Shown here one piece after another: positions 36,353 through 48,429 of a stretch of DNA of 64,000 nucleotides (position 1 is the stretch's first letter; every line of letters begins with the position of its first letter). The stretch spans positions 19,372,160-19,436,159 of the forward strand of contig NC_083601.1 in the NCBI RefSeq assembly GCF_029168945.1. The letters are read 5' to 3'. The position numbers and the translations under genes were made by a program. This DNA comes from Cannabis sativa (taxonomy: Eukaryota; Streptophyta; Magnoliopsida; Rosales; Cannabaceae). The notes under the pieces were generated by a model that was given only the letters and a program-made list of their open reading frames with translations, made no database searches and was not told the origin of the DNA.

Positions 36353-38236
36353 ATGGGTTTTATGCCCTAAATAAAACTCTGTTTCAATGTAATCCAGATT
36401 ATTCTATATCAATAAAGTAACAGAAGTAATTTTTCATTCACTTGTGTATGTTTTGGTTCACTTAATCAATTGCTTGTCTATTTGATTTATAAATTCATCC
36501 AAACCCTTTTCACATACTTGAACATGTTTATTGTGTTGTCAACACAGTGGAAAATAAACATGACTATGTGAATAAAGTATTCCTAGATTTATCAGAACAC
36601 TTGGTTTCACTGATATGACAATCTACAACAGAGTTTACTTACATTTGGAGAAATGTTATGTTCTTTCCAGAACATAGGTTAAAGTAAAGCTCAGGTTGGA
36701 TGCATGGAGTATGCATTGGAATGGACCGATATTGAACTTTGAATTAGATTTTGAAACTTACCGTAAACATCTATTCAATTCAATATCATAAGTTGATCCT
36801 AGATCACATGATCTAAATCCTGATATGGTTAGGCTTAATTTCAAGAGTATTATTCGTGTTCTTTGATTTGTTAGTTAAGCCTAAAATTTTAGTCTGGGCA
36901 ATACATACATTTTGGGAACACGGTAGTGCGATTGAGTGGGAGCGCTAACATAAATATGGAATCTATAGCTTCTATCTGGCGAATAGTAAGCAAAGGGTGA
37001 TTTCCTTCGAGCTTAACCAAACGAGATAAATGATTGAGTACTCATTTCACTTAGTTGAAATATCATTTATACAGGGTTAAGTGTTTTAAGGATAAAATAC
37101 ATTGTAGGGTGTTACGGTAATTTAAGTCCTTTTACAATGTAGATCATCCATATAGAGGATCATTGATCACATTAGGATTATAACAATGGATAACTAATAA
37201 TGTGTCTATATGGTGGAACATATAGAGCATTCTATATACTGAGAGTGCAATTCTGAGTTCTATGTGTGGATTCAACGAAGAATTAATAAGTCAGTGAATT
37301 TAAGTGGTAAATTCTAGATCTGCTTATTGGAAGCTCAAATATATAGACCCATGGTCCCCTCACTAGTTGAGATGATATTACTTGTAGGACTCAATTAATT
37401 GATTTTAATTAATCAATTAAAAATTCTCAAGATGGACTTGTCAGTTTGAGAATTTAGCACTTATTAAGGGCAAAACAGTAAATAGAGATTTTGAAGGGCA
37501 TATTTATTAATTAGGAAACTTTAATTAGTTTCATTATTAATAAAATAAATGATAATATATTATTTGATAATTATTTTTAATTATTAAATAATTAGATTTA
37601 TCATTAATATGGTTGAACAATGGAATTGACAATTTTTCACAAAAGGGAAACTATCAAGTGTAGGAAAAGGAAAGTTGGAAAAGAGGCAAGCCTTGTTTCC
37701 ACATTGCCTAGGCCGGCCCCTTTATCTTCCTTTTCCCTTTGATTTTCTCAGTTCAAAATGTCAATCATAGCCCTTGGTGGTCTTCTATAAATAGAAGGCA
37801 AAGGCTTCAGAGTTACACACATCTGTACAAGCTTTTCACAGCATTATTCTGAAAGAATTTTCTCTCAGAAAATTCTCTCTGAGCCGCCACCCTCTCTCTC
37901 TCTCTCTATACCTTCACTGTTTCAAAATGTATGAGTGCTAGAGTAGTGCCCACACACATCAAGTAATACCTCAATCATAGTGAGGAAGGCTGTGTAGATT
38001 TCAGAGACAACAAAGAAGGACTTTCGGGCTCAGATCTTGATTATACTCTGCTACAGAAAGGAATCAAGGGTTAGAGATCTGAGTGGGAGGAGACATATAT
38101 ATTCCGCTGCAATCACTGTAAGATTTCTGATACTCTTATGTGTTTAATTTCATATCGTTTTAGAAGTTCATATTTAGGTTGTTAAATCAACATACTTGTG
38201 AGTAGATCTAAGTTCCTGGTAAAATAACTTCCAACA
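36353..38236 (+). repeat. 5' LTR of copia #3
   Basis: 1,884 bp. It starts TGATGGG (the partner has TGTTGGG) and ends CTTCCAACA. TATAAATA at 37786-37793, followed by a (CT)n-rich leader near 37890-37915 that is longer than in the 3' LTR. Confidence 0.95.
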
Positions 38237-38255
38237 GCGGCACGAGCCAAGGTAA
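38237..38255 (+). other. Degenerate primer-binding site position of copia #3
   Basis: The LTR is followed by GCGGCACGAGCCAAGG instead of ACTGGTATCAGAGCCATGG. The TGG required to pair with tRNA CCA is missing, while the following AGCCA is recognisable. Confidence 0.6.
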
Positions 38256-38469
38256 TTGATTTGCTTGCAAGAAATTTGGACTTAAAACGATTTGCTTGTT
38301 TTTTGGATGGTATCATGTTGCTTTGAGTGTCATATTGATGTTTGAATGTTGTTTGTGAATTCTGGGAAAAATGGTTACTGTTTGGAAAATTCTAAGCAAT
38401 TTACTTTTTTACAGAACTCGATTTCGATTTAATTTGAATTAGTTATGAATTTTTGAAAATTGGAAAAAT

Positions 38470-38605
38470 CGGGGTGACGAGCAACCTCATCACGCGCGCG
38501 GAATGGCTGCTTGCAGCCTTCCTGCGCCATGATTTCTCGGCCAATCACCCCAGATCCGCGCGCGGATGGCCATGCACAGCATGCCATCCGTACAGTTCAT
38601 CCAAT
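38470..38605 (+). other. GC-rich palindromic island in the copia #3 leader
   Basis: About 135 bp of GC-rich DNA in an otherwise AT-rich leader. It contains the perfect palindrome ATCCGCGCGCGGAT (38554-38567), the hairpin GGCTGC-TT-GCAGCC, and GGATGGC paired with GCCATCC around CATGCACAGCAT. It occupies the place of the shorter palindromes of #1 and #2 and is followed by the same CCGTACAGTT. Confidence 0.65.
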
Positions 38606-38699
38606 TTTCCAATTTTTTCGATTTTTCATGCTATTTCATGGAATTAAATTCCGATTTTTTGTGTAGTTTTGTATGTTGATTTTTGTTTTTCAAATTTCA

Positions 38700-40320
38700 A
38701 ATCTAATTATCAGAAATAAATTAATTTTAATTTTTAAAATTAATTTTAGATATTAGTGTAATTTGATTTTGAAGATAGGAAAAAATCAAGTTTTGCTTAC
38801 TTTTTTCTTATTTCCTTTAAAATTTGATTATTTTATTTTTTTTTAAGGTCAGATATTAATTTTTTTTGGTAACTTGACCTTAATTAAAATAAGATCATAA
38901 TAATCATGATAATTTTAAAAGAGGAAATAAGGTATTTTTTTGTTAACTTTTAAATTTTGTTATTTTTTAATTAAATTAAATTGTAAAACAAGAAAAGCGT
39001 ATGTATTTACCTTTTTTCTATTTTATTATTTAATTTATTAAATAACATGAAATTTAAAAGGAAAGTTAGCAATTTATTTTGAAATGACATTTAGGTTACC
39101 CAAAACCTAATTTTTCAAAATAGTAGGTTTAATTTTATTTTATTTTTCGAAATAAATGATTAAAATTAAATAAATCCTACATCCAACTATCCAAATCTAA
39201 CCTTGTTGCAGGAGTATGTGTTTTAGATTGTTTGTAAGTTTTCTAAAACCTATTATTGCTTGATCTAAATTGCCTCGGTTAACTTGATGATAGATCAGAT
39301 GATCTAATTTTAACCAAAGGTTCAATTGACGATAGATCAAGTAAATAATTTGTAACAGGTAATTTTTACAAACTTCTTTCATCTGTGTATGACCTAGCAA
39401 CATGATAGGATCCATCCAAATGTGTATGCCTGTGTGAGCCTATATGTTTAATTTCTATTATAGATACATATAGGTGGTTGTTGCTAAATAAAATATCATA
39501 ACTGATAGATTTTATTTAGGCTCATTTAGTTGTGAGCCTATTCAATTAATAACAGTTATTCATTGTAAGGTTAAATTCCTCTCTTTTGGGCCTTGTGTGA
39601 GAGTTGGGAGCCTTAGAAGTGGGTGCGACATCTTGGACCCGGCTCCCCTCACATGAACAACCCCAATTGTGAAGGCCCATTTGCACAGATTGGATAACTG
39701 TGATAGGTTAATTATATTAGTTTGACCTAATAAAAGATTGATTAGCAACATAATTAATTTCATTGTTCCTTGAAATTAATTTAAGAAAAACATAGTTTGA
39801 ATAGTCATATTCTGGAAAGCTATATGTATTTTTCTTGTTTTTAATTAAATATGGAATTATAACCATATAAATTCTTTCTGAATCTTAATTTTATAATTTC
39901 ATTAAATATTCCTATTTAAGTTGAGATTTAGTTAAATCTATCAAATCAACTTAGATTTGAATATTTTTGAATTTTCTATTATAAATTAAGTTGAGGAATT
40001 TTGGAAATTGGTTATTAAGATTCTTTAGATATTTTTTAAGTTGATATTTTCTAAATATGGGAACTTAAAATGGAATATCTTCTAAATTAAGTGGTTACTA
40101 CTTAATTGGTAATATTTAATTAAGTGATTGTTTGAGGAATATTTTTAAGTTGGGTACTTAGATTTTCTAAACAACTTAAATAAGATATTTTTCAAAATTA
40201 TTCCATTTTTGAAATTTAATTAAAGTTTTTACTTTAATTTGTAATATTTCATTATTGAGATATGGAATATAAATGATTAGACAAAATACATGATTAAATA
40301 ATGAGCTTTAATCAAAGAGA
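38700..40320 (+). other. AT-rich leader of copia #3
   Basis: Homologous to the leaders of #1 and #2. No supported frame on the sense strand. It contains stretches such as TGGGAGCC and AAGGCCCATTTGC shared by all three elements. Confidence 0.7.
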
Positions 40321-40369
40321 AATTCGATCTCCATTGTTGGTTTTACATAGCTATTGTTTTAGTGAGTAA

Positions 40370-40672
40370 TCCTCCCTAATGGAGGAACGTTCATTAGCAA
40401 GTTAGCGCCGTTTAATCTCGAAAGATAAGTATTCTTATAGGTTTATTTATATGGTTCATGACCACCCTAATGGTGGCGACTATGTAAGACTTATAAGAAT
40501 GCGAAACAATGGTAGAAGCTCATAAGATAGAATTGCCTTGACTCTCGCCTAAACGGGACAACGCTGAATTCCAATCTTGATCGAATAAAAGGTTGCTAGA
40601 ATGTTTAACATTTTAGATGAATTGACAACTCTATTCAATGGATGATGCTTTGACTCTCGCCTAAACGGGACA
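40370..40672 (+). other. Structured pre-gag segment of copia #3
   Basis: TCCTCC-CTAAT-GGAGGA (40370-40386) and CCACC-CTAAT-GGTGG (40462-40476) are followed by two copies of TGACTCTCGCCTAAACGGGA (starting 40539 and 40651). The order is the same as in #1. Confidence 0.6.
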
Positions 40673-40820
40673 CTGTATCAGTTCGTTGGAAACCTTGGAA
40701 AATAAAATATGTTAGATTTAGTATTTTTATAACATAAGTGATTGTTTGTTTTCTGAACCTGTGTATGAATTTATAGAACCAAAACCTTACTTCTGTTTAT
40801 TGATATGTTGTAGTGCCAAT

Positions 40821-43800
40821 ATGAATAACCCTCTACCCGATCCACTCCTAGTTAGTATCTTTGCGAAAGAACTCAATAGTGTGAAAATGCATCCTGGTAG
40901 TTGCATTAACTCGCACCTGTTGTTGATGAATCTGAAATTCCAAAAGGCAAATCTACTAGGAATTGATTTATCAAAGGAACAATGGGTAAAACTCATACTT
41001 TATAGTCTTCCTCAGGAGTATAACAGTTTTGTTCTATATTACTTATTGAACAATCCTAACTCCTCCGACATGGACAAACTCGAGTCTGAGTTGAGGGCCC
41101 ATGAGCGGGATCTGATTGCAATGAGACCTTCTAGCATTGCAAGCTTTAATCAGAGGAAGAAGATTAAGCATGAGGGCTCCAACAAAGCTGCTTCTTCAAG
41201 TACAAATGTCAGACATCATGTTCTATGTGCGAATTGTAATGGAAAGGGACATAAAGAAGAACAATGTCCGAGGCTTCTAGACAATTCAAACGAAGGTGAT
41301 GCTTTTGTATTTGAATCATGTGTTTTAGAGAACGACAAATCCTCCTGGATTGTTGATTCTGGATCTACTAACCATGTATGTTTTTCATTACAGCTGCTTG
41401 AAACTTGGGAGAATCTTCACCCAGATGAGTTAAAGCTTAAAGTTGGAAATGGCGAGTTGGTATCAGTTAAAGCAAGAGGAACAGCCCGAATCAAGTTTAA
41501 TTCTAAGAAGTTTTTACTTTTAGAGAATGTTTTATATATTCCTAATTTTAGTAGAAACTTGATTAGTGTTTCATGTTTACAGACACAATTTTATATATTG
41601 AATTTTTCGAGTTCAAATTGTTCAATTTCTCGTAATGGATTTCATATATGTGTTGCAAACATGGAACGAGGGCTTTATGTTTTAAGACCTGATACTCAAA
41701 TATCACTAAATACTGAACTTTTCAATGTAGCTAAACCTAGAAGCCTTAAGAGAAAAGAGATTGATAATGATGATCAAACTTATCTATGGCATTTACGTTT
41801 AGGTCATATAGGCTTTGATAGACTCAATAGGCTAACCAAAGACGGTCCATTGAAAAATGTCGTCTTAGGAGAGCTGCCAGTCTGTGAGTCTTGCCTAGAA
41901 GAAAAAATGACCAAATGTTCTTTCTCTGCAAAGGGAGAGCGTGCCAAAGAACCCCTAGGGTTAGTACATTCAGATGTTTGCGGACCGCTGAATGTAAAAG
42001 CCAGAGGAGGTTATGAGTATTTCATCACTTTCATTGATGATTTATCTAGATATAGTTTTCTTTACCTGATGCAAAAGAAATCTGAAACGTTTGAAAAGTT
42101 TCAGGAATTTCATGCTTTGGCTCAAAACCAATTAGGTAAAACATTAAAGATCTTGCGAACTGATAGGGGTGGAGAATATATGGATATGCAGTTCAAAGAT
42201 CATTTAATTGAACTTGGAATTGAATCCCAATATACTGCCCCTAGCACTCCACAGCAGAATGGAGTTGCGAGAAGAAGAAATCGCACTCTCTTAGAAATGG
42301 TTAGGTCTATCTTTGAGTTACTCAACTCTGTCTACGTCCTTCTGGGGATATGCTATTCAAATGGCAAACGATATTTTAAATGTTGTTCCATCTAAAGCAG
42401 TCCCTAAGACACCCGTCGAACTATGGAATGGTCGCACACCTAGTTTGCGTCATTATAGGATTTGGGGGTGCCCTGCTCACGTCTTAAGAAAGAAAGAAGG
42501 CAAACTGGAATCGCGAACTGAGGTTTGCATGTTTGTCGGAAATTCTAAAGAGACTAGGGGTGGACTATTCTATAGTCACAAGGATAACAAAGTGTTTGTC
42601 TCTACAAATGCTGCTTTCCTTGAAGATAACTATATGAAAGACAACAAACCGAAAAGTGAAATTGTATTAGAGGAAATGCTCACAGATGCTGTTCCTTCAA
42701 ATGTACCATCTTCTTCTACTCAAGAAGAGGAACATCCCACTCCCTCGGTTGGCCAGGCTGAGAAAACTACTACTAAAGCTCTGTTCGAGAAAGTCACCGC
42801 TCCTCGTCGTAGTGGGAGGGTTTCTACGAAACCGATCTCGTTATGGTTTGGATGGTGAAATCAATATGGTCGTTGGTGACGGTATTGATGACGACCCATT
42901 GACCTATAAACGAGGCAATGGCAAGTCGCAACGGAAGCGATGGTCGGTAGGTATGGATTCGAAATGGATTCCATGAAAAAGAACAAAGTACGGGAATATG
43001 TAGAACCACTTGAAGATTTTCGTCCAATTGGATGTAAATGGGTCTACAAGAAGAAAAGAGTCTTGGAGGCGAAGTCGAAACTTTCAAAGCTAGGCGAGTC
43101 GCCAAGGGTTATACCCAAAGAGAAGGTGTGGACTATGAGGAAACTTTTAGTCCTTTTGTTGCCATGCTCAAATCCATCCGAATTCTTCTCTCCATAGGCC
43201 CGCTTTAGATTATGAAATGCGGCAAATGGATGTCAAGACTGACCTTTCTTAATGGGCTTCTTGAAGAAACCATCTATATGGAGCAACCGAAGGTTATGTT
43301 CTTCACAGGCGGGGAGAATAAAGTTTGCAAGTTAAATAGGTCCATATATGGGCTTAAGCAAGATTCTCGCTCATGGAACAAAAGGTTTGATGAGATCATC
43401 AAGACCTACGGCTTTCATCAGAATGAAGATGAACCTTGTGTTTACCAACTCAAGGAAAACCAAGTAGTAGTATTCCTGGTCCTTTATGTTGATGACATTT
43501 TGATCATTGGAAACAATGTCAAGAAAATGACTCACATCAAGGAATGGCTTGACACTCAATTCGACATGAAAGACTTGGGTGAGGTAGCCTATGTTCTTGG
43601 TATTCAGATTGTCAGAAACCGGAAGAACAGATCCCTTGCTTTCTCTAAAACAGCTTACATTGACAAAGTTCTTGAGAGATTTTCCATGACCAATACCAAA
43701 GGGGAAAACATGCCCTCTAGACATGGTATCCGTCTATCTAAGGAACAGTGTCCTACTGATCCTTAAGAGATAGAAGACATGGCAAAAATTCCTTATGCTT

Positions 43801-44464
43801 ACACGAGTTGGGAGTCTAATGTATGCTATGCTATGCACTTAGACTTGACATACGCTATGCGGTTGGAATCGTGGGCGAGTATCAGTCAAATCCAGGAAGG
43901 GTACATTGGAACACGGTTAAGTATATTTTGAAATACTTAAAGAGTACAAGAGATTATGTATTAGTCTACAAGGGTGGTGCTTTGAATCCCTTAGGCTATA
44001 CAGACTCAGATTTCTAGGGATGTCTTGAAGACAGGAAATCTACATCTGGGATGGTGTTTACTCTTGGGGGTGGAGCAGTAGTTTGGAGAAGTGCTAAACA
44101 AACTGTGATTTCGGATTCTACCATGGAGGCAGAATACATAGCTGCGGCTGAAGCAGCTAAAGAGGTTGTCTGGCTTAGGAAGTTCTTCACCAGTCTTGGT
44201 GTAGTTCCGGGAATGGAAAGGCCTCTAGTCTTGCTTTGTGATAACACTGGAGCTATAGCCAACAGTAAGGAACCTCGGAGCCACAAGAGAAGTAAGCACA
44301 TAGAAAGAAAGTATCATATTATCAGAGAATATGTGGCAAGAGGGGATGTACTGGTGGAGAAAGTGGATACGCAGGATAACTTGGCTGATCCATTCACCAA
44401 AGTCTTGGCAGTAACTTCATTCAAAAAGCACCGTCAGAATTTAGGATTAATTGAAATGTACTGA
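40821..44464 (+). pseudogene. Gag-pol of copia #3, several frameshifts
   Basis: The conserved MNNP start at 40821 leads into the C-terminal half of a copia Gag (LILYSLPQEYNSFV), then a CCHC zinc knuckle (CANCNGKGHKEEQC), protease (WIVDSGSTNHVC), pre-integrase (LWHLRLGHIGFDRL) and integrase (HSDVCGPL, RTDRGGEY, TPQQNGVARRRNRTLLEM). A frameshift near 42320 moves to MANDILNVVPSKAVPKTPVE. More shifts near 42840, 42960 and 43080-43200 damage the RT N-terminus. The RT core (NRSIYGLKQDSRSWNK, LYVDDILIIGNN) is readable at 43212-43766, followed by a stop. RNase H ([27 protein letters not shown]) ends at 44464. All catalytic motifs are visible, but no single polyprotein can be made. The usual N-terminal part of Gag is missing. 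Confidence 0.9.
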
Positions 44465-44493
44465 TTTGTTTTATATTAGTGCAAGTGGGAGTT

Positions 44494-46374
44494 TGTTGGG
44501 TTTTATGCCCTAAATAAAACTCTGTTTCAATGTAATCCAGATTATTCTATATCAATAAAGTAACAGAAGTAATTTTTCATTCACTTGTGTATGTTTTGGT
44601 TCACTTAATCAATTGCTTGTCTATTTGATTTATAAATTCATCCAAACCCTTTTCACATACTTGAACATGTTTATTGTGTTGTCAACACAGTGGAAAATAA
44701 ACATGACTATGTGAATAAAGTATTCCTAGATTTATCAGAACACCGGGTTTCAACGATATGACAATCTACAACGAGTTTACTTACATTTGGAGAAATGTTA
44801 TGTTCTTTCCAGAACATAGGTTAAAGTAAAGCTCGAGTTGGATGCATGGAGTATGCATTGGAATGGACCGATATTGAACTTTGAATTAGATTTTGAAACT
44901 TACCGTAAACATCTATTCAATTCAATATCATAAGTTGATCCTAGATCACATGATCTAAATCCTGATATGGTTAGGCTTAATTTCAAGAGTATTATTCGTG
45001 TTCTTTGATTTGTTAGTTAAGCCTAAAATTTTAGTCTGGGCAATACATACATTTTGGGAACACGGTAGTGCGATTGAGTGGGAGCGCTAACATAAATATG
45101 GAATCTATAGCTTCTATCTGGCGAATAGTAAGCAAAGGGTGATTTCCTTCGAGCTTAACCAAACGAGATAAATGATTGAGTACTCATTTCACTTAGTTGA
45201 AATATCATTTATACAGGGTTAAGTGTTTTAAAGATAAAATACATTGTAGGGTGTTACGGTAATTTAAGTCCTTTTACAATGTAGATCATCCATATAGAGG
45301 ATCATTGATCACATTAGGATTATAACAATGGATAACTAATAATGTGTCTATATGGTGGAACATATAGAGCATTCTATATACTGAGAGTGCAATTCTGAGT
45401 TCTATGTGTGGATTCAACGAAGAATTAATAAGTCAGTGAATTTAAGTGGTAAATTCTAGATCTGCTTATTGGAAGCTCGGATATATAGATCCATGGTCCC
45501 CTCACTAGTTGAGATGATATTACTTGTAGGACTCAATTAATTGATTTTAATTAATCAATTAAAAATTCTCAAGATGGACTTGTCAGTTTGAGAATTTAGC
45601 ACTTATTAAGGGCAAAACAGTAAATAGAGATTTTGAAGGGCATATTTATTAATTAGGAAACTTTAATTAGTTTCATTATTAATAAAATAAATGATAATAT
45701 ATTATTTGATAATTATTTTTAATTATTAAATAATTAGATTTATCATTAATATGGTTTAACAATGGAATTGGCAATTTTTCACAAAAGGGAAACTATCAAG
45801 TGTAGGAAAATGAAAGTTGGAAAAGAGGCAAGCCTTGTTTCCACATTGCCTAGGCCGGCCCCTTTATCTTCCTTTTCCCTTTGATTTTCTCAGTTCAAAA
45901 TGTCAATCATAGCCCTTGGTGGTCTTCTATAAATAGAAGGCAAAGGCTTCAGAGTTACACACATCTGTACAAGCTTTTCACAGCATTATTCTGAAAGAAT
46001 TTTCTCTCAGAAAATTCTCTCTGAGCCGCCACCCTCTCTCTCTTTATACCTTCACTGTTTCGAAATGTATGAGTGCTAGAGTAGTGCCCACACACATCAA
46101 GTAATACCTCAATCATAGTGAGGAAGGCTGTGTAGATTTCAGAGACAACAAAGAAGGACTTTCGGGCTCAGATCTTGATTATACTCTGCTACAGAAAGGA
46201 ATCAAGGGTTAGAGATCTGAGTGGGAGGAGACATATATATTCCGCTGCAATCACTGTAAGATTTCTGATACTCTTATGTGTTTAATTTCATATCGTTTTA
46301 GAAGTTCATATTTAGGTTGTTAAATCAACATACTTGTGAGTAGATCTAAGTTCCTGGTAAAATAACTTCCAACA
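44494..46374 (+). repeat. 3' LTR of copia #3
   Basis: 1,881 bp, ends TGTTGGG...CTTCCAACA, TATAAATA at 45928-45935. It directly adjoins GTAAA and the continuing integrase frame of #2. Confidence 0.95.
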
Positions 46375-46379
46375 GTAAA

Positions 46380-47905
46380 CTAGGTGTTCGACCATTCCAA
46401 AGTTCGACGGGTGTCTTAGGGACTGCTTTAGATGGAACAACATTTAGAATGTCATTTGCCATCTGTATAGCATATCCCCAGAAGGACGTAGCAGTGTATT
46501 GGGATTCAATTCCAAGTTCAATTAAATGATCTTTGAACTGCATATCCATATATTCTCCACCCCTATGAGTTCGCAAGATCTTTCATGATTTACCTAATTG
46601 GTTTTGGGCCAAAGCATGAAATTCTTGAAACTTTTCAAACGTTTCAGATTTCTTTTGCATTAGGTAAAGAAAACTATATCTAGAGAAATCGTCAATGAAA
46701 GTGACAAAATACTCATAACCACCTTGGGCTTTGAAATTCAAAGGTCCGCAGACATCGGAATGCACTAACCCTAGAGGGATTTTGGCACGCTCTCCCTTTG
46801 CAGAGAAAGAACGTTTAGTCATTTTACCTTCTAGGCAGAACTCGCATACTGGCAGTTCACCTAAGACGACATTTTTCAATGGACCGTCTTTGGTAAGCCT
46901 ATTGAGTCTATCAAAGCCTATATGACCTAAACGTAAATGCCATAGATAAGTTTGATCATCATTATCAATCTCTTTTCTTTTTAGGTTTCTAGGTCTAGCT
47001 ACATTGAAAAGTTCACTATTTAGTGAGATTTGAGTACTCGGTCTTAAAACATAAAGCCCTTGTTCCATTATAGCAACACATATTTGAAATCCATTACGAG
47101 AAATTGAACAATTTGTACTCGAAAAATTCAATATATAAGATTGTGTTTGCAAACATGAGACACTAATCAAGTTTCTACTAAAGTTTGGAATAAATAAAAC
47201 ATTTTCTAAAATTAAAAATCTTTGTTGAAACTTGATGCAGGCTTTTCCTCTAGCTTTGACCGATACTAATTCGCCATTGCCAACTTTAAGCTGTAACTCT
47301 CCTGGAAGCAGATTTTCCCAAGTTTCAAGCAACTGCAGTGAAGAACATACATGGTTAGTAGACCCAGAATCAACAATCCAGATGGATTTGTCGTTCTCTA
47401 TAACACATGATTCAAAGACAAAAGCATTACCTTCGTTTGAATTGTTTAGAAGCTTGGGACATCGTTCTTCATGATGACCCTTTCCATTACAATTCGAACA
47501 TAGAAGATTATGTCTGATAATTGTACTTGAAGAAGCAGTTTTGCTAGATCCTTCATACCTAGTCCTTTTCCTTCGATTATTGATTGCAAACCCAGGGGGA
47601 CCCCTTGCAATCAAGTTCCGTTCATGGGCTCGTAATTCTGTTTCGAGCTTGTCCATGTCGGAGGAGTTAGAATTGTTTATCATGTAAGAGATAACAAATT
47701 CATTATACTCCGGAGGAAGACTATTAAGGATAAGTTGAACCCATTGTTCTCTTGATAAATCAATTCCTAGTAGATTTGCCTTTTGGAACTTCAGATTCAT
47801 CATCAAAAGGTGCGAGTTAATGCAACTACCAGGATGCATTTTCACACTATAGAGTTCTTTTGCTAAGATAGTAACTAAGAGAGGATCGGGAGGTGGGTTA
47901 TTCAT
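46380..47905 (-). pseudogene. Copia #2 gag-protease-integrase, upstream part
   Basis: The minus strand from the ATG at 47905 reads MNNPPPDPLL, the Gag C-terminal half, a CCHC knuckle (CSNCNGKGHHEERC), protease (WIVDSGSTNHVC), pre-integrase (LWHLRLGHIGFDRL) and the integrase start (HSDVCGPLNF, FIDDFSRYSFLYL), until a stop at about 46583. After a short break RGGEYMDMQF continues, but about 90 bp coding for the region around the catalytic Glu are deleted (QYTA joins directly to TSFWGYAIQMAN). The frame is cut at NGRTPSL by element #3 and resumes at 36347. It lacks the same N-terminal Gag portion as #3. Confidence 0.9.
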
Positions 47906-48054
47906 AATGACACTACAACACATCAATAAAACAGAAGTAAGGTTTTGGCTCATAAATTCATACACAATTTAGAAAATAACAAGTAATGACATATGTTATA
48001 GAAATACTAAATCTAACATAGTTTATTTTCCAAGGTATTTCAACGAGGCGATAC

Positions 48055-48357
48055 GATGTCCGTTTAGGCGAGAGTCAAAGCATCATCCATTGAATAGAGT
48101 TGTCAGCTCATCTAAAATGATAACCATTCTAGCAACCTTTTATTCGATCAAGATTGGAATTCAGCGTTGTCCCGTTTAGGCGAGAGTCAAGGCAATTCTA
48201 TCTTATGAGCTTCCACCATTAATTGTTTCATAACTTGCAAGTCAAGTATGGTCGCCACCATTAGGGTGATCTATACCATACAAAACACTTACAAACTACT
48301 TATCATGCGAGGTTAAACGGTGCGAAATTGCTAATGAACGTTACTCCATTAGGGAGG
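48055..48357 (-). other. Structured pre-gag segment of copia #2
   Basis: Minus-strand equivalent of the segments in #1 and #3: motif copies TGACTCTCGCCTAAACGG near 48166-48189 and 48055-48077. The first hairpin is eroded (TCCTCC-CTAAT-GGAGTA, 48341-48357). Confidence 0.55.
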
Positions 48358-48429
48358 ATTACTCACTAAAACAAACGCGGTGTAAAACCCACAATGGAGA
48401 TCGAATGTCTCTTGATTAAAAGCTCATTA

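Larger units (their letters stand above)
36353..46374 (+). mobile_element. Copia LTR retrotransposon #3, nested in copia #2
   Basis: LTRs 36353-38236 and 44494-46374, and the target copy GTAAA at 36348-36352 and 46375-46379, define a 10.0-kb element in the integrase region of its relative #2, in opposite orientation. The internal region has a 2.6-kb leader, a structured pre-gag segment, a gag-pol with several frameshifts, and a polypurine tract (AAGTGGGAGTT, 44483-44493). The LTRs differ at about a dozen positions by eye, so it is the youngest of the three nested layers. Confidence 0.95.
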
